From assembly GCF_003602095.1 (NCBI RefSeq), contig NZ_RAHH01000024.1, forward strand, positions 27,007 through 91,006: 64,000 nucleotides of DNA. Direction: 5' to 3'. Of this stretch, positions 1 through 11,170 are shown in pieces (the stretch's first letter is position 1; each line of letters starts with the position of its first letter). The notes under the pieces were generated by a model. It did no database searches and was not told where the DNA came from. It saw only the letters and a list, made by a program, of their open reading frames with translations. The position numbers were made by a program, and so were the translations under genes. Source of the DNA: Rahnella woolbedingensis (GTDB lineage Bacteria > Pseudomonadota > Gammaproteobacteria > Enterobacterales > Enterobacteriaceae).

Positions 1-759
1 GAGGTTCGTCAGGTTTCGTCGGAAATCATGCTCAATACCCAGGGGCTGGCGCACGACAGCGAACGAATCAATCAGCAGATCGGCACGCAGGCCAGCAGTC
101 TGGAAGAAACCTCTGCCAGTATGGAGCAGATCACCGCTACCGTGCAGAACACGGCGGACAACGCCACGCAGGCGACTCAACTGGTGCAACAGACCGATAA
201 AGCGGCCACGGTCGGCGCTGATGCGGTGAATCAGTCGGTTGAAAGCATGGAGGCCATTAAGCACGCCTCAACGCGCATTGCGGATATCACCACGGTGATC
301 GAAGGCATCGCCTTCCAGACCAATATTCTGGCGCTGAACGCCGCGGTAGAAGCCGCCAGAGCGGGTGAACATGGCCGAGGTTTTGCGGTGGTCGCTTCGG
401 AAGTCCGGGCGCTGGCGCAGCGCAGCTCTAATGCTGTGAAAGAAATTGAAAATCTGGTGGCGGATTCCCTGAGCAAAGTGGAAGACGGCCATCAGAGTGC
501 GGCAAAAACACAGGTGAACATGAGCGACATATTGCAGGGGATCCGTCAGGTGAAAGTCCTGATGAGCGATATTGATGTGGCATCGCATGAGCAATCTTCA
601 GGTATTTCACAGGTGAATATCGCCATTATGCAGATTGGTAAAGCGACGCAGGAAAACGCCACGCTGGTGGAATATTCACAGCAGACCGCGGCGGCGCTAA
701 GCGAACAGGGGCGCCATCTCTCGCAGCTGGTAAGCATCTTTAAAATCTCCGAACGTTAA
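1..759 (+). CDS. Methyl-accepting chemotaxis protein, C-terminal part (5' end outside window)
   Basis: The reading frame is open from base 1, so the first 252 visible residues are the cytoplasmic end of a longer chemoreceptor. They contain the signalling hairpin tip, with [18 protein letters not shown] followed by [13 protein letters not shown], the most conserved part of the family, which contacts CheA and CheW. The flanking heptad-rich helices with many Gln, Glu and Ala are the methylation helices. The protein ends in IFKISER and has no NWETF-type CheR-tethering pentapeptide. The ligand-binding and membrane parts lie to the left of the window, so the ligand cannot be inferred. Confidence 0.93.
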   Translation, partial: EVRQVSSEIMLNTQGLAHDSERINQQIGTQASSLEETSASMEQITATVQNTADNATQATQLVQQTDKAATVGADAVNQSVESMEAIKHASTRIADITTVIEGIAFQTNILALNAAVEAARAGEHGRGFAVVASEVRALAQRSSNAVKEIENLVADSLSKVEDGHQSAAKTQVNMSDILQGIRQVKVLMSDIDVASHEQSSGISQVNIAIMQIGKATQENATLVEYSQQTAAALSEQGRHLSQLVSIFKISER

Positions 760-810
760 ACGTGGATCGCGCGGCAAAAAACACCGTGCGGACTCGCCAG
801 CAGACCGGTG

Positions 811-839
811 AAAGGGCTACACTCAGGCTATCGCCCTTT
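811..839 (+). terminator. Possible weak terminator hairpin after the chemoreceptor gene
   Basis: AAAGGGC (811-817) pairs with GCCCTTT (833-839) around a 15-base loop. The T tract is short (837-840), so termination would be weak. It overlaps the proposed bsmA start region. Confidence 0.3.
816..823 (+). promoter_or_regulatory. Possible sigma-S type -10 element for bsmA
   Basis: GCTACACT matches the extended sigma-S -10 pattern (KCTACACT) and lies about 30 bases before the bsmA ATG. There is no good -35, which sigma-S promoters tolerate. The element is short, so the call is tentative. Confidence 0.35.
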
Positions 840-853
840 TACCGGATATCACG

Positions 854-1165
854 ATGAAATCCCTCCGAATCCCCGCTGCGCTGCTGTTACTGGCTGCGCT
901 AAGCGGTTGCAGTAATCTGATGCAAACCACGCCGGTTGCCCCCCCCGCCGTGACAGCCAAAGCACAGGAAATTACCCGTGCGCAGACGTCCACACTGACC
1001 AAAATTGGCAGCATTACGGCAGACGTCATCGGCAGCCCGATGGATGCCGAAGCGGAAATCCAGCGACGCGCTGATGCCGCCGGTGCGCATTACTACGTGA
1101 TTATGTTTAACAGCGAAACCATTGTTCCCGGTCGCTGGTATTCGCAGGCAACGCTATACCGCTGA
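854..1165 (+). CDS. bsmA: BsmA-like biofilm/peroxide stress lipoprotein (DUF1471/YhcN family)
   Basis: A 103-residue protein with a lipoprotein signal peptide ending in the lipobox LSGC (Cys20), then a DUF1471 domain of about 60 residues (KIGSITADVIGSPMDAEAEIQ). It closely resembles E. coli BsmA (YjfO), reported to affect biofilm stress resistance. The neighbouring aidB is also its near neighbour in E. coli, which supports orthology. It is convergent with aidB and the two stop codons abut with no gap. A sigma-S-like -10 lies upstream. The exact molecular role of the family is unknown. Confidence 0.85.
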   Translation: MKSLRIPAALLLLAALSGCSNLMQTTPVAPPAVTAKAQEITRAQTSTLTKIGSITADVIGSPMDAEAEIQRRADAAGAHYYVIMFNSETIVPGRWYSQATLYR

Positions 1166-2797
1166 TCATTCAGCACCGATCGCGCGGTTGAGCAACAGCT
1201 GGCATAAACGCTCAGGCAACAAGGTTTCGCCGCGCGAATCGAGCACCATTCTGCACCAGGCATCCGCCACCGGCGGCGAAGCAAATTCCAGCATCTGTGT
1301 TGCCGTCATCAGGTTGAACAGCTGACCGGTCAGCCAGCGGCCATGCGCTTCTTCTGCTGTACGCAGGCGTTGTAAAAACTGGCGGGATGCACGGTCAAAT
1401 ATGCGGTTTTGGCCGCGCGCCTGATACAACACCTGTTGCAGCATTTCACCGCTGGCGGGCAGCTTTTTAAGCGTGCGCAGCACATCCAGACACATCACAT
1501 TCCCCGAACCTTCCCAGATGCTGTTGACCGGCATTTCCCGGTACAGACGCGGCAGTTCGCTGTCTTCGCAATAACCTATCCCGCCCAGCGCTTCCATCGC
1601 CTCGGCCACAAAAGGCATTCCCTGACGGCACACTTCAAACTTGGCGGCAGGTGTCAGCAACCGGCAGAGCAGTTGTTCTGCGGGATTGTCCTGAGCGCCG
1701 GTCGCTGCCGCCAGACGCATCAGCAACATTGTCTGCCCTTCCAGCAACATCGCCATGCGGCTCAGCGTCTGGCGCATCAGCGGCTGTTCGATGAGGGATT
1801 TACCAAAAACCTGCCGCTGAAAGGCGTGGTACAACGCAACCGACAGCGCCCGGCGCATCATGGCGTGGCTGCCCAGCGCGCAGTCAAAGCGTGTATGGCC
1901 GCCCATTTTTAGGATATGACGGATGCCCTCGCCTTCTTCGCCCAGCAGCCAGCCGGTGGCATTCTGAAACTCCACTTCGCTGCTGGCGTTCGAGCGGTTG
2001 CCCAGCTTGTCTTTCAGACGCTCGATGCGAATTGAATTACGCGTACCATCGGGCAGAACCCGTGGCATAAAGAAACACGAAAGTCCGCCATCAGCCTGCG
2101 CCAGCACCAGATGGGCATCGCTTTGCGGTACGGAGAAAAACCATTTATGGCCGACCAGATGATATGGCTTTCCGCTGCCACGCCCTTCCAGCGCCGTCGC
2201 CCGCGTGGTGTTACTGAGCACATCGGATCCGCCCTGTTTCTCAGTCATACCCATACCTATCAGCACGCCTTTTTTCTGGTCGCCGGATTGCAGATGGGGG
2301 TCATAACGATCGGATAACAGCGGTTTCAGCCAGCCGCCAAATTCCGACGGCAGAGTTTTTTGCAGCAACGGGATCGCGCCAAACGTCATGGTCACCGGAC
2401 ATAACGTTCCCGCCTCGACCTGACCGTGAAGAATAAAACGCGCCGCACGGGCTACCGCCGAACCAATGCGCGCATCTTCCTGCCACGGCAAATTATGCAC
2501 ACGGTTAGCGATCAGCCCCTGCATCAGCAAATGCCAGGCAGGATGAAAACGCACGTCATCGAGACGCTCACCGCAGGAGTCATAACGTAAAAGCTCGGGC
2601 GGATTAATATTCGCCAGCCTTCCCAACTCCAGCGATTCCGCAGAACCCAGCTGTTGCCCCAGCGACGCCAGCACATCGGCATCCCAGCCAGCCTGCTGAC
2701 GGGAAACCGCTTCGCGCAGCGGTGTATCGGAAAGGAATAAATTACTGTTACTCAGCGGTTTGGGCTGATTAAAAACCCGGTGTGTTTCCCAGTTCAT
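1166..2797 (-). CDS. aidB: AidB, acyl-CoA dehydrogenase-family flavoprotein of the adaptive response to alkylation
   Basis: 543 residues, against about 541 in E. coli, and similar throughout. It has the acyl-CoA dehydrogenase core with FAD-binding segments such as GMGMTEKQGGSD and the C-terminal AidB extension that in E. coli binds DNA. E. coli AidB is induced by Ada and protects DNA from methylating agents; its true substrate is unsettled. The ATG at 2797 is chosen because it gives the family N terminus MNWETH and follows an AAGGGAG ribosome site; a frame extension to 2869 is not conserved. The E. coli genes that lie between rlmB and aidB (the yjfI-yjfM group) are absent here. Confidence 0.93.
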   Translation of the reverse strand: MNWETHRVFNQPKPLSNSNLFLSDTPLREAVSRQQAGWDADVLASLGQQLGSAESLELGRLANINPPELLRYDSCGERLDDVRFHPAWHLLMQGLIANRVHNLPWQEDARIGSAVARAARFILHGQVEAGTLCPVTMTFGAIPLLQKTLPSEFGGWLKPLLSDRYDPHLQSGDQKKGVLIGMGMTEKQGGSDVLSNTTRATALEGRGSGKPYHLVGHKWFFSVPQSDAHLVLAQADGGLSCFFMPRVLPDGTRNSIRIERLKDKLGNRSNASSEVEFQNATGWLLGEEGEGIRHILKMGGHTRFDCALGSHAMMRRALSVALYHAFQRQVFGKSLIEQPLMRQTLSRMAMLLEGQTMLLMRLAAATGAQDNPAEQLLCRLLTPAAKFEVCRQGMPFVAEAMEALGGIGYCEDSELPRLYREMPVNSIWEGSGNVMCLDVLRTLKKLPASGEMLQQVLYQARGQNRIFDRASRQFLQRLRTAEEAHGRWLTGQLFNLMTATQMLEFASPPVADAWCRMVLDSRGETLLPERLCQLLLNRAIGAE

Positions 2798-2883
2798 CGC
2801 CTGCTCCCTTTCAAAAGGACATGGCCTAAGTATGGTAAAAATTGGGGAATTAACAGGCGGGCAGATCACAAAGGCAGAAATGC

Positions 2884-2909
2884 AAACGGGAGCCCGAAGG
2901 CTCCCGTTT
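2884..2909 (-). terminator. Terminator hairpin after rlmB
   Basis: Perfect 11-bp stem AAACGGGAGCC / GGCTCCCGTTT with a 4-base loop, just downstream of the rlmB stop and before aidB on the same strand. The T run is short. Confidence 0.65.
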
Positions 2910-2933
2910 AATCAGCGACTGAATAAGCAGAAA

Positions 2934-3677
2934 TCAGCTTTTCTTCAGGCCGCGCTGACGTACCGCTTCGAACAGGCAAACGCCGGTCGCAACAGAAACG
3001 TTCAGAGAAGACACGCTCCCCGCCATCGGGATGCTGATCAGTTCGTCGCAATGTTCGCGGGTCAGCCGGCGCATACCTTCGCCTTCTGCTCCCATCACCA
3101 GCGCCATCGGGCCAGTCATTTTGCTCTGGAACAGGTCGTGATCGGCCTCACCGGCAGTACCGACGATCCAGACATTGTGTTCCTGCAATACGCGCAGGGT
3201 ACGGGCCAGATTGGTCACGTTAATCAGTGGCACGTTTTCAGCAGCACCACTGGCGACTTTCTTAGCCGTCGCATTCAGTTTGGCAGAACGGTCACGCGGG
3301 ACGATCACCGCATGAACACCGGCGGCATCCGCAGTACGCAGACAAGCGCCCAGGTTGTGCGGATCGGTGACGCCATCCAGCACCAGCAGGAACGGGCAAT
3401 CGAGGCTTTCCAGCAGCGCAGGCAGATCGTTTTCCTGATACTGACGGCCTTCGCGCACACGCGCGATAATGCCCTGATGCACGGCACCTTCAGATTTCTC
3501 ATCCAGCCACTGGCGGCTCGCCACCTGGATCACGATACCGCCGGCTTCCAGCTCGTCGATCAGCGGTTTCAGGCGTTTATCGTCACGGCCTTTTAGGATG
3601 AAAACTTCCAGAAAGCGTTGCGGATCGTTATCGAGTAAGGCTTTAACGGAATGGATACCGTAAATAATTTCGCTCAT
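2934..3677 (-). CDS. rlmB: 23S rRNA (guanosine-2251-2'-O)-methyltransferase
   Basis: 247 residues. An N-terminal substrate-binding domain is followed by a SpoU-type SPOUT domain with all three motifs: motif 1 [17 protein letters not shown], motif 2 [11 protein letters not shown], and motif 3 [15 protein letters not shown], which forms the knotted SAM site. It methylates the 2'-OH of G2251 in the ribosomal P loop. It follows rnr in the nsrR-rnr-rlmB order of E. coli. The 216-bp gap to rnr holds a copy of the palindromic repeat described separately. Confidence 0.97.
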   Translation of the reverse strand: MSEIIYGIHSVKALLDNDPQRFLEVFILKGRDDKRLKPLIDELEAGGIVIQVASRQWLDEKSEGAVHQGIIARVREGRQYQENDLPALLESLDCPFLLVLDGVTDPHNLGACLRTADAAGVHAVIVPRDRSAKLNATAKKVASGAAENVPLINVTNLARTLRVLQEHNVWIVGTAGEADHDLFQSKMTGPMALVMGAEGEGMRRLTREHCDELISIPMAGSVSSLNVSVATGVCLFEAVRQRGLKKS

Positions 3678-3750
3678 GATGCTCTTTAAAATAGACTTGC
3701 GGACAGCAAGCTGTCCGCAATTTAATAGGGATTGCGGGCGATTCTATCAT

Positions 3751-3866
3751 ACCCTTCATCATTCATGCTGCAGATGCGTTGGCTGCTCTTAGTCACCCGA
3801 ATCACTTACCTGAGAAAGCTCATCGGGACTCCTTATTTTGCCGCCTTCCTGCAACCTGAATGCTTT
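3751..3866 (-). repeat. Intergenic palindromic repeat, copy A (about 115 bp)
   Basis: This lies between rnr and rlmB. Read on the minus strand it matches copies at 21780-21889 and 38826-38938: terminal TTGCAGG...GGCGGCAA, a central TCCCGATGAGC...GATTCGGGTGA and a distal CAGCCAACGCA...CTGCAGC. The ends are inverted relative to each other, as in ERIC-like or MITE-like elements. It has no coding capacity. Confidence 0.8.
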
Positions 3867-3893
3867 TGGGTAAAATACGACCGCCCGTCTGCC

Positions 3894-6392
3894 TTAGCTT
3901 TCTGCTGACTTTTTCTTCGCACGTTTGGCTTTGGTGGCCGCAGCAATTTTTGCTGTTTTATCAGAAGGCTTCTTAGCTTTCTTCGGCTTGCCGTCTTTAC
4001 CGACCGCGCCTACCGCTTTCTCTTTCTTCGGCTTGGCGGGTTTCGCGTCATCTTTACGGAACGCGCTGTCCGGCTCAAAGTTCACGTTTTTCTTACCGGT
4101 GCGACGTCGGCCAGCATTAGCCGGTGCCGCGGAACGCATGGAACGTTCGCCGCCATTTTTAGCGCGATCACGTGCGGTTTTACCTTCACCACGTGCTTTA
4201 CGGGTGCTGGAAACCAGTGCGAAATCGATTTTCCGTTCGTCCATATGTACGGCTTCAACGCGGATCTCAACGGTATCGCCAAGACGGTAAACCGCACCGG
4301 AAGACTCGCCGACCAGACGCTGGCCGATATTGTCGTAACGGTAATAATCGTTGTCGAGCGAGGACACATGTACCAGACCGTCGATGAACAGATCGTTAAG
4401 GCGTACGAAGAAACCGAAGCCGGTGACACTGGCGATCGTGCCGGTAAATACTTCTCCGACGTGATCCTGCATGAAGTCACACTTCAGCCAGTCCGCCACA
4501 TTACGGGTCGCTTCGTCCGCACGGCGTTCTGCCATCGAACAATGCTCGCCGAGCTGCAACATATCTTCGTAATCACTGTGCCAGCCGCCGGTTGGCGTCC
4601 AGCGATCTTTCAGCGTGCCGTGCTCTTTCGCCAGCAAGTATTTGATAGCACGGTGAAGAGCCAGATCCGGATAACGGCGGATTGGTGAGGTGAAGTGACC
4701 ATACGAACCCAACGCCAGACCGAAGTGGCCACGGTTTTCCGGATCGTAAATCGCCTGTTTCATTGAACGCAGCAGCATGGTTTGCAGCATTTCACGGTCA
4801 GGGCGATCGGCCAGTTCATCCATGATCTGAGCATAATCTTTCGGCTCAGGCTTCATGCCACCGCCCATCACCAGACCCAGCTCACCCAGCACGCTTTTCA
4901 GCGCGGAGATATGGTCATCGCTTGGACGGTCATGCACACGGAACAGCGCCGGTTCGTTATGTTTTTCAACAAAACGCGCGGCGGCGATGTTCGCCAGGAT
5001 CATGCACTCTTCAATCAGTTTGTGGGCATCGTTACGCACGGTTGGTTCGACACGTTCGATACGGCGCTCGGCATTGAAGATAAATTTCGCTTCTTCAGTT
5101 TCGAATGCGATACCGCCACGTTCTGCACGCGCCTGATCCAGCATTTTGTACATGGTGTGCAGTTCAAGCAGATGCTTCACCAGCGGCGAATATTGTTCGC
5201 GCAGTTCCGGATCGCCTTCGATGATGCGCCAGACTTTGTTGTAGGTCAGACGCGCGTGAGAGCTCATCACTGCTTCGTAGAATTTAGAGCTGGTCAGCTT
5301 GCCCTGCGCAGAGATAGTCATCTCGCAGACCATACACAGGCGGTCTACCTGCGGATTCAGGGAACACAGGCCATTGGACAGCACTTCTGGCAGCATCGGG
5401 ACAACCTGCGACGGGAAGTAAACGGACGTCGCACGGCTGCGCGCTTCATCGTCCAGCGCGGTGCCGTGACGCACGTAATAACTGACGTCGGCGATAGCTA
5501 CCCAAAGACGCCAGCCACCACCACGTTTTTTCTCGCAGTACACGGCGTCATCGAAGTCGCGCGCATCTTCACCATCAATGGTGACCAGCGGCAAACTGCG
5601 TAAATCGACGCGGCCTTTTTTAGCTTCTTCCGGCACCTGTTCGCTCAGGTCTTCGACCTGTTTCAGAACCTGTGGCGGCCAGATATGCGGGATTTCATGG
5701 GTGCGCAGCGCGATATCTACCGCCATGCTGGTCCCCATTTTGTCGCCGAGGACTTCAACGATTTTACCGACCGCTTTGGTACGGCGCGTCGGACGTTGTG
5801 TCAGTTCGACCACCACCATATAGCCCATGCGCGCGCCGTTTATGGCGTCGGCCGGGATCAGGATGTCAAAACTCAGACGACTGTCGTCAGGCACCACAAA
5901 ACCGGCACCAGCGTCAGTAAAGTAACGACCCACAATCTGGCTGGTTTTCGGCACCAGGACACGCACAATGCGCGCTTCGCGGCGGCCTTTACGGTCGGTG
6001 CCGACCGGTTGTGCCAGTACCACGTCGCCGTGGATGCACATTTTCATTTGCTCAGCAGAAAGATACACATCATCTTTCTTCACGCCTTCGAGGCGCAGGA
6101 AACCGTAACCATCGCGGTGACCAATAACCGTGCCTTTCAGCAGGTCCAGACGCTCCGGCAGCGCGTAGCACTGGCGGCGGGTAAAGACTAACTGGCCATC
6201 ACGTTCCATCGCGCGCAGACGACGGCGCAGGGCTTCCAGCGCTTCTTCTCCGGACAGATTCAGTTCGTTACCGATCTCTTCCCGGCTGGCTGGGGTTTCG
6301 CGTTTCGCGAGGTGTTCCAGAATAAATTCACGGCTGGGAATAGGTGATTCGTATTTTTCTGCTTCTCGTTCCAGGAATGGATCTTGTGACAT
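3894..6392 (-). CDS. rnr: Ribonuclease R (3'-5' exoribonuclease)
   Basis: 832 residues in the RNase R order: N-terminal helix-turn-helix-like region, two cold-shock domains, the RNB catalytic domain with the metal-binding [14 protein letters not shown], an S1 domain (residues about 640-725) and a Lys/Ala-rich tail. RNase R degrades structured RNA, acts in rRNA quality control and matures tmRNA. The start at 6392 gives the conserved MSQDPF and sits 7 bases after GGAGG. An in-frame ATG at 6437 overlaps the nsrR stop but would add 15 unconserved residues. It is co-oriented with nsrR and rlmB. Confidence 0.96.
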   Translation of the reverse strand: MSQDPFLEREAEKYESPIPSREFILEHLAKRETPASREEIGNELNLSGEEALEALRRRLRAMERDGQLVFTRRQCYALPERLDLLKGTVIGHRDGYGFLRLEGVKKDDVYLSAEQMKMCIHGDVVLAQPVGTDRKGRREARIVRVLVPKTSQIVGRYFTDAGAGFVVPDDSRLSFDILIPADAINGARMGYMVVVELTQRPTRRTKAVGKIVEVLGDKMGTSMAVDIALRTHEIPHIWPPQVLKQVEDLSEQVPEEAKKGRVDLRSLPLVTIDGEDARDFDDAVYCEKKRGGGWRLWVAIADVSYYVRHGTALDDEARSRATSVYFPSQVVPMLPEVLSNGLCSLNPQVDRLCMVCEMTISAQGKLTSSKFYEAVMSSHARLTYNKVWRIIEGDPELREQYSPLVKHLLELHTMYKMLDQARAERGGIAFETEEAKFIFNAERRIERVEPTVRNDAHKLIEECMILANIAAARFVEKHNEPALFRVHDRPSDDHISALKSVLGELGLVMGGGMKPEPKDYAQIMDELADRPDREMLQTMLLRSMKQAIYDPENRGHFGLALGSYGHFTSPIRRYPDLALHRAIKYLLAKEHGTLKDRWTPTGGWHSDYEDMLQLGEHCSMAERRADEATRNVADWLKCDFMQDHVGEVFTGTIASVTGFGFFVRLNDLFIDGLVHVSSLDNDYYRYDNIGQRLVGESSGAVYRLGDTVEIRVEAVHMDERKIDFALVSSTRKARGEGKTARDRAKNGGERSMRSAAPANAGRRRTGKKNVNFEPDSAFRKDDAKPAKPKKEKAVGAVGKDGKPKKAKKPSDKTAKIAAATKAKRAKKKSAES

Positions 6393-6433
6393 AGCGGTTC
6401 CTCCGTTGTCATCAGCAGTTTGTTGAAAGTCTT

Positions 6434-6859
6434 TCATTCAACAAGCAATAATTTGTAGAGCGTTGAATTATCTTTGACCATATCGGCCAGAGTGTACTGA
6501 TTCAGCTCATCAAGAAAATGTTCTACAGCAGTGTGCAGGACTTGTTTTAGCCGGCATGCGGGCGTGATATGACAAAAGTCGCTGGCGCAATTGACCAGCG
6601 TAAGAGGTTCCAGTTCGCGCACCACGTCGCCAATGCGAATGGTCTCTGCGGGCTTACCCAGTTTGATACCCCCGTTCTTTCCCCGAACGGCAGTCACCAG
6701 GCCAGCACGGCTCAACTGATTAATGATTTTCACCATGTGGTTGCGCGATACACCGTAAACCTCGGTGACCTGCGAAATGTTGGTCATCTGATCATCTGGC
6801 AACGAAGCCATATAAATCAATGCTCTCAAACCATAATCAGTAAAACTCGTTAACTGCAC
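6434..6859 (-). CDS. nsrR: NsrR, nitric-oxide-sensing Rrf2-family repressor
   Basis: The 141-residue form starts at a GTG (6859) giving [14 protein letters not shown], exactly the E. coli length. The frame continues upstream to 6910, but that part is not conserved. It has an N-terminal winged helix ([19 protein letters not shown]) and three cluster ligands, Cys91, Cys96 and Cys102, spaced as in [Fe-S] NsrR. In E. coli it represses hmp, ytfE and other NO-detoxification genes until NO damages the cluster. It is the first gene of nsrR-rnr-rlmB and sits downstream of purA. Confidence 0.95.
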   Translation of the reverse strand: MQLTSFTDYGLRALIYMASLPDDQMTNISQVTEVYGVSRNHMVKIINQLSRAGLVTAVRGKNGGIKLGKPAETIRIGDVVRELEPLTLVNCASDFCHITPACRLKQVLHTAVEHFLDELNQYTLADMVKDNSTLYKLLLVE

Positions 6860-7035
6860 ACATACCTCTGGGTAGCTATTTACCCGGTCTTTCCACGTCA
6901 GCAATGACAACAGGGTGAAGATGATTGTTTATTATGACACTTTGATGATAAACCAGCCGCGAACTTTGCAGCTAATCATTTAGATATTGGATGGTTTATG
7001 GAAAGTACACAAGAGAAGGGATTCAGAAAAAAATA

Positions 7036-7057
7036 AACCGGGCAGTTTTGCCCGGTT
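7036..7057 (-). terminator. Intrinsic terminator of purA
   Basis: Perfect 9-bp stem AACCGGGCA / TGCCCGGTT with a 4-base loop. On the minus strand it is followed by TTTATTTTTTT. It lies 31 bases after the purA stop. Confidence 0.88.
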
Positions 7058-7087
7058 ATGACGTTTTTACGCAATCAGCTCAGGCTG

Positions 7088-8419
<1,332 letters not shown>

Positions 8420-8452
8420 CTAACATCTCACTCTGTGCTTTCCAGCACTTTT

Positions 8453-8468
8453 AGCACACGTTTGCGGG
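8453..8468 (-). promoter_or_regulatory. Probable PurR operator upstream of purA
   Basis: The minus strand reads CCCGCAAACGTGTGCT. The core GCAAACGTGTGC differs at one specified base from the PurR consensus core GCAANCGNTTNC. It lies upstream of purA, a known PurR-repressed gene in E. coli. Confidence 0.55.
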
Positions 8469-8530
8469 AAAATTTTTAATTGCGTGCTACGCATCTCAGC
8501 AAGACGTGACACCAGGGTTGTAACAAACTC

Positions 8531-8731
8531 TCAGCCACCCAGACGACTACGCAACATGTAGTAAATAACGAAGCCTGCCACCACAAGTCCCCCGCCAAAA
8601 CGCCGTAAAACGTGGTCCGGAAGATTTGCCAGTGAGAGGATCATTTTTCTCCATGTTTTTGGATAAAGCATCGGCCCCAGACCTTCAAGAACCAAAACTA
8701 ACGCCAGCGCCAGCCAAATTGTCGAATTCAT
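8531..8731 (-). CDS. yjeT: YjeT family small inner-membrane protein (DUF2065)
   Basis: 66 residues, nearly identical to E. coli YjeT through MNSTIWLALALVLVLEGLG and FGGGLVVAGFVIYYML. There are two hydrophobic segments, about residues 4-20 and 45-60, so it should be an inner-membrane hairpin. It lies between hflC and purA as in E. coli. Function unknown. Its start fits the family exactly. Confidence 0.9.
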   Translation of the reverse strand: MNSTIWLALALVLVLEGLGPMLYPKTWRKMILSLANLPDHVLRRFGGGLVVAGFVIYYMLRSRLGG

Positions 8732-8784
8732 GTTGAGTGTCTCAGTGCTTCCCTTGCGGAAAATTATACCGGTTTCAGAAAAGA

Positions 8785-8809
8785 CAAAAGGCCCATGAAG
8801 GGCCTTTTG
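8785..8809 (-). terminator. Terminator after hflC
   Basis: CAAAAGGCCC / GGGCCTTTTG, 10-bp stem with a 5-base loop, 16 bases past the hflC stop. The minus-strand tail reads TCTTTTC. Confidence 0.75.
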
Positions 8810-8825
8810 GAAATTGCATCAGCAA

Positions 8826-9827
8826 TTATTTGATCTTTTGATCAGGTGACTTCATGAAGCGGAAGAAATCGCTGTCAGGGCTCAACACCATGACGTCGTT
8901 ACCGCTCTTGAAGCTGGCCTCGTAAGCACGCAGGCTTCGGATGAATGCGTAGAAGTCAGGATCCTGATTGAATGCATCAGCAAACAGTTTCGCCGCTTCG
9001 GCATCACCTTCACCGCGGGTGATACGGGCTGTACGTTCAGCTTCAGCCACAGTACGGGTTCTTTCGTAATCCGCAGCTGCCTGAATCTTGGTCGCCTCTT
9101 CTTTACCCTGAGAAATGTGACGCAATGCCACCGCATTACGCTCAGCGCGCATACGGTCGTAAATCGCGCTGGACACTTCTTCCGGCAAGTTGATTTGTTT
9201 CAGACGGACATCGACAACCTGAATACCCAGCGCTGCCATGCTGTTCGGGTTCACCGCAGGCTGTTTGCCTTTGGTTTCCTGCTCAACACGTTTGGCCGCA
9301 GAGGCAATCGCATCATCAGCTTCCGTTGTCGCTTCTGGCTCATCACCTACGCTACCGGTGTTCAGCGCATCACGAACATCCATCGTCAGGCGACCACGGG
9401 AATCGGTCACGATGTCTTTCACATCCAGACGACCAATTTCAGAACGCAGACGGTCACTGAATTTACGTTTCAGCAGAATTTCTGCCTGAGACACATCACC
9501 ACCGCCTGTTGCCAGGTAGTAGCGGCTGAAATCACTGATACGCCATTTCAGGTAAGAATCGACGATTAAGTCTTTCTTCTCGCTGGTTACAAAGCGGTCA
9601 GCCTGGTTGTCCATGGTCTGAATACGCGCGTCGAGCATTTTAATGGATTCCACAAATGGAACTTTAAAATGCAGGCCCGGTGCGTACACCAGCGGTTTGT
9701 TATCGCTGTCACGCAGGACTTTACCGAAACGCAGCACGATCCCGCGCTGACCTTCCTGAACAACAAACAGTGAGGCATAAAGCGCCACCAGCACCACAAC
9801 GACGATAAGTAAAAATGACTTACGCAT
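8826..9827 (-). CDS. hflC: HflC, SPFH-domain regulator of the FtsH protease
   Basis: 333 residues: one N-terminal membrane anchor (about residues 5-22) then a long periplasmic SPFH/Band-7 domain starting EGQRGIVLRFGKV, with an Ala/Glu-rich coiled coil around residues 225-275. With HflK it forms the large periplasmic cage around FtsH and modulates its proteolysis. It begins 2 bases after hflK ends, so the pair is translationally coupled. It is the last gene of the superoperon before a terminator. Confidence 0.96.
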   Translation of the reverse strand: MRKSFLLIVVVVLVALYASLFVVQEGQRGIVLRFGKVLRDSDNKPLVYAPGLHFKVPFVESIKMLDARIQTMDNQADRFVTSEKKDLIVDSYLKWRISDFSRYYLATGGGDVSQAEILLKRKFSDRLRSEIGRLDVKDIVTDSRGRLTMDVRDALNTGSVGDEPEATTEADDAIASAAKRVEQETKGKQPAVNPNSMAALGIQVVDVRLKQINLPEEVSSAIYDRMRAERNAVALRHISQGKEEATKIQAAADYERTRTVAEAERTARITRGEGDAEAAKLFADAFNQDPDFYAFIRSLRAYEASFKSGNDVMVLSPDSDFFRFMKSPDQKIK

Positions 9828-9829
9828 TG

Positions 9830-11137
9830 TTATTCTCTCCCTACGCGAAGTGTATCGTCACGCTGTGCGTTTGCACGGCGCTGGTCCATGACACTGCCAG
9901 ACGAACGGGAACTGCTGGTACCGGCACTGCTTTTGCCATTACTGCTGGTTAAACCCGGAACGGAAGGCAACAAACCTGATTCATCATTTTTGCTGGTGTC
10001 ATTGGCTGCTGCATTGCCGCCACGCAGCATCTGATCCAGCGGTAATACCATCAGGTTATTCCCTTTGTCACTCACCAGAACTTTACGGGTGTGACTGAGG
10101 ACTTTTTCCATGGTTTCAATATAGAGGCGCTCACGGGTGATTTCCGGCGCGGCTTTATATTCAGGTAACAGTTTGGAGAAACGGGCAACTTCACCCTGTG
10201 CTTCCAGAACAGTACGATCTTTATAAGCTTTTGCGTCTTCCAGTAAGCGTTGTGCTTCACCGTTTGCCAGAGGCTGGATCTGGTTCGCGTAAGCTTCTGC
10301 TTCACGAATAGACTGTTGCTCTCTTTCACGGGCTGCAATCGCGTTATCGAAGGAAGCTTTCACTTCTTCCGGCGGACGCGCAGTCTGGAAGTTGACGTCC
10401 TGAATGGTGATCCCCATTTTGTACGGACGAATAGTTTCTTCCAGTACTCGTTGGGTATCGCTACGCACGGTGGTACGGCCTTCAGTCAGGATTTTATCCA
10501 TCGTGTATTTACCGATAACGCCACGTAATGCGCTGTCCGTTGCCTGGCTCAGGCTGTCGTCAGGGTTGGCGACGCTGAACAGATAGGCTTCAGGATCCGT
10601 CACGCGGTACTGTACGTTCATTTCAACGCGCACCACGTTTTCGTCAGAGGTCAGCATCACGCCAGATGCAGCAAGCTCACGTACCGATTCTACGTTGACT
10701 GCGCGGACCTGGTCGACGAAGGTTGGTTTCCAGTTCAGGCCCGGCTCAACCAGATGGCTGAACTTACCAAAACGGGTCACAACGCCACGTTCGGCTTCTT
10801 TAATGGTATAGAAACCTGTTGCAGCCCAGATAACCACCACCGCTGCGACCGCGATGCCGGCAATCCGTGTGCCACTCATTCCATGACCGGAACCCGTTGG
10901 CGTACCGTTATTATTGCTGCCGTTGTTATTATTGTTGCCTGAACCTTTTCCACCGAAACCACCCAGCTTTTTGCTGAGTTTACGGAAGATATCATCCAGA
11001 TCAGGTGGCCCCTGATTGCGGCCGCCCTTGTTGTCATTATTTCCACCAGAATTTCCACCAGAGTTGCCGCTATTATTATTGCTGCTGCCCCAGGGGTCGC
11101 GGTCCTGTCCGTTATTACCGGGCTGATTCCACGCCAT
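9830..11137 (-). CDS. hflK: HflK, SPFH-domain regulator of the FtsH protease
   Basis: 435 residues. The N-terminal cytoplasmic tail is very rich in Asn, Gly and Ser (residues 1-85), followed by one membrane helix (about 90-108), the SPFH domain from EAERGVVTRFGKF, a coiled coil and a Ser-rich tail. It partners HflC in the FtsH-HflKC complex that controls turnover of substrates such as SecY and, in lambda infection, CII. The tail is longer and more Asn-rich than usual but in keeping with a disordered extension. Confidence 0.96.
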   Translation of the reverse strand: MAWNQPGNNGQDRDPWGSSNNNSGNSGGNSGGNNDNKGGRNQGPPDLDDIFRKLSKKLGGFGGKGSGNNNNNGSNNNGTPTGSGHGMSGTRIAGIAVAAVVVIWAATGFYTIKEAERGVVTRFGKFSHLVEPGLNWKPTFVDQVRAVNVESVRELAASGVMLTSDENVVRVEMNVQYRVTDPEAYLFSVANPDDSLSQATDSALRGVIGKYTMDKILTEGRTTVRSDTQRVLEETIRPYKMGITIQDVNFQTARPPEEVKASFDNAIAAREREQQSIREAEAYANQIQPLANGEAQRLLEDAKAYKDRTVLEAQGEVARFSKLLPEYKAAPEITRERLYIETMEKVLSHTRKVLVSDKGNNLMVLPLDQMLRGGNAAANDTSKNDESGLLPSVPGLTSSNGKSSAGTSSSRSSGSVMDQRRANAQRDDTLRVGRE

Positions 11138-11170
11138 GTTATAGCTCCATTATTCTATGATTGGTGTTCT

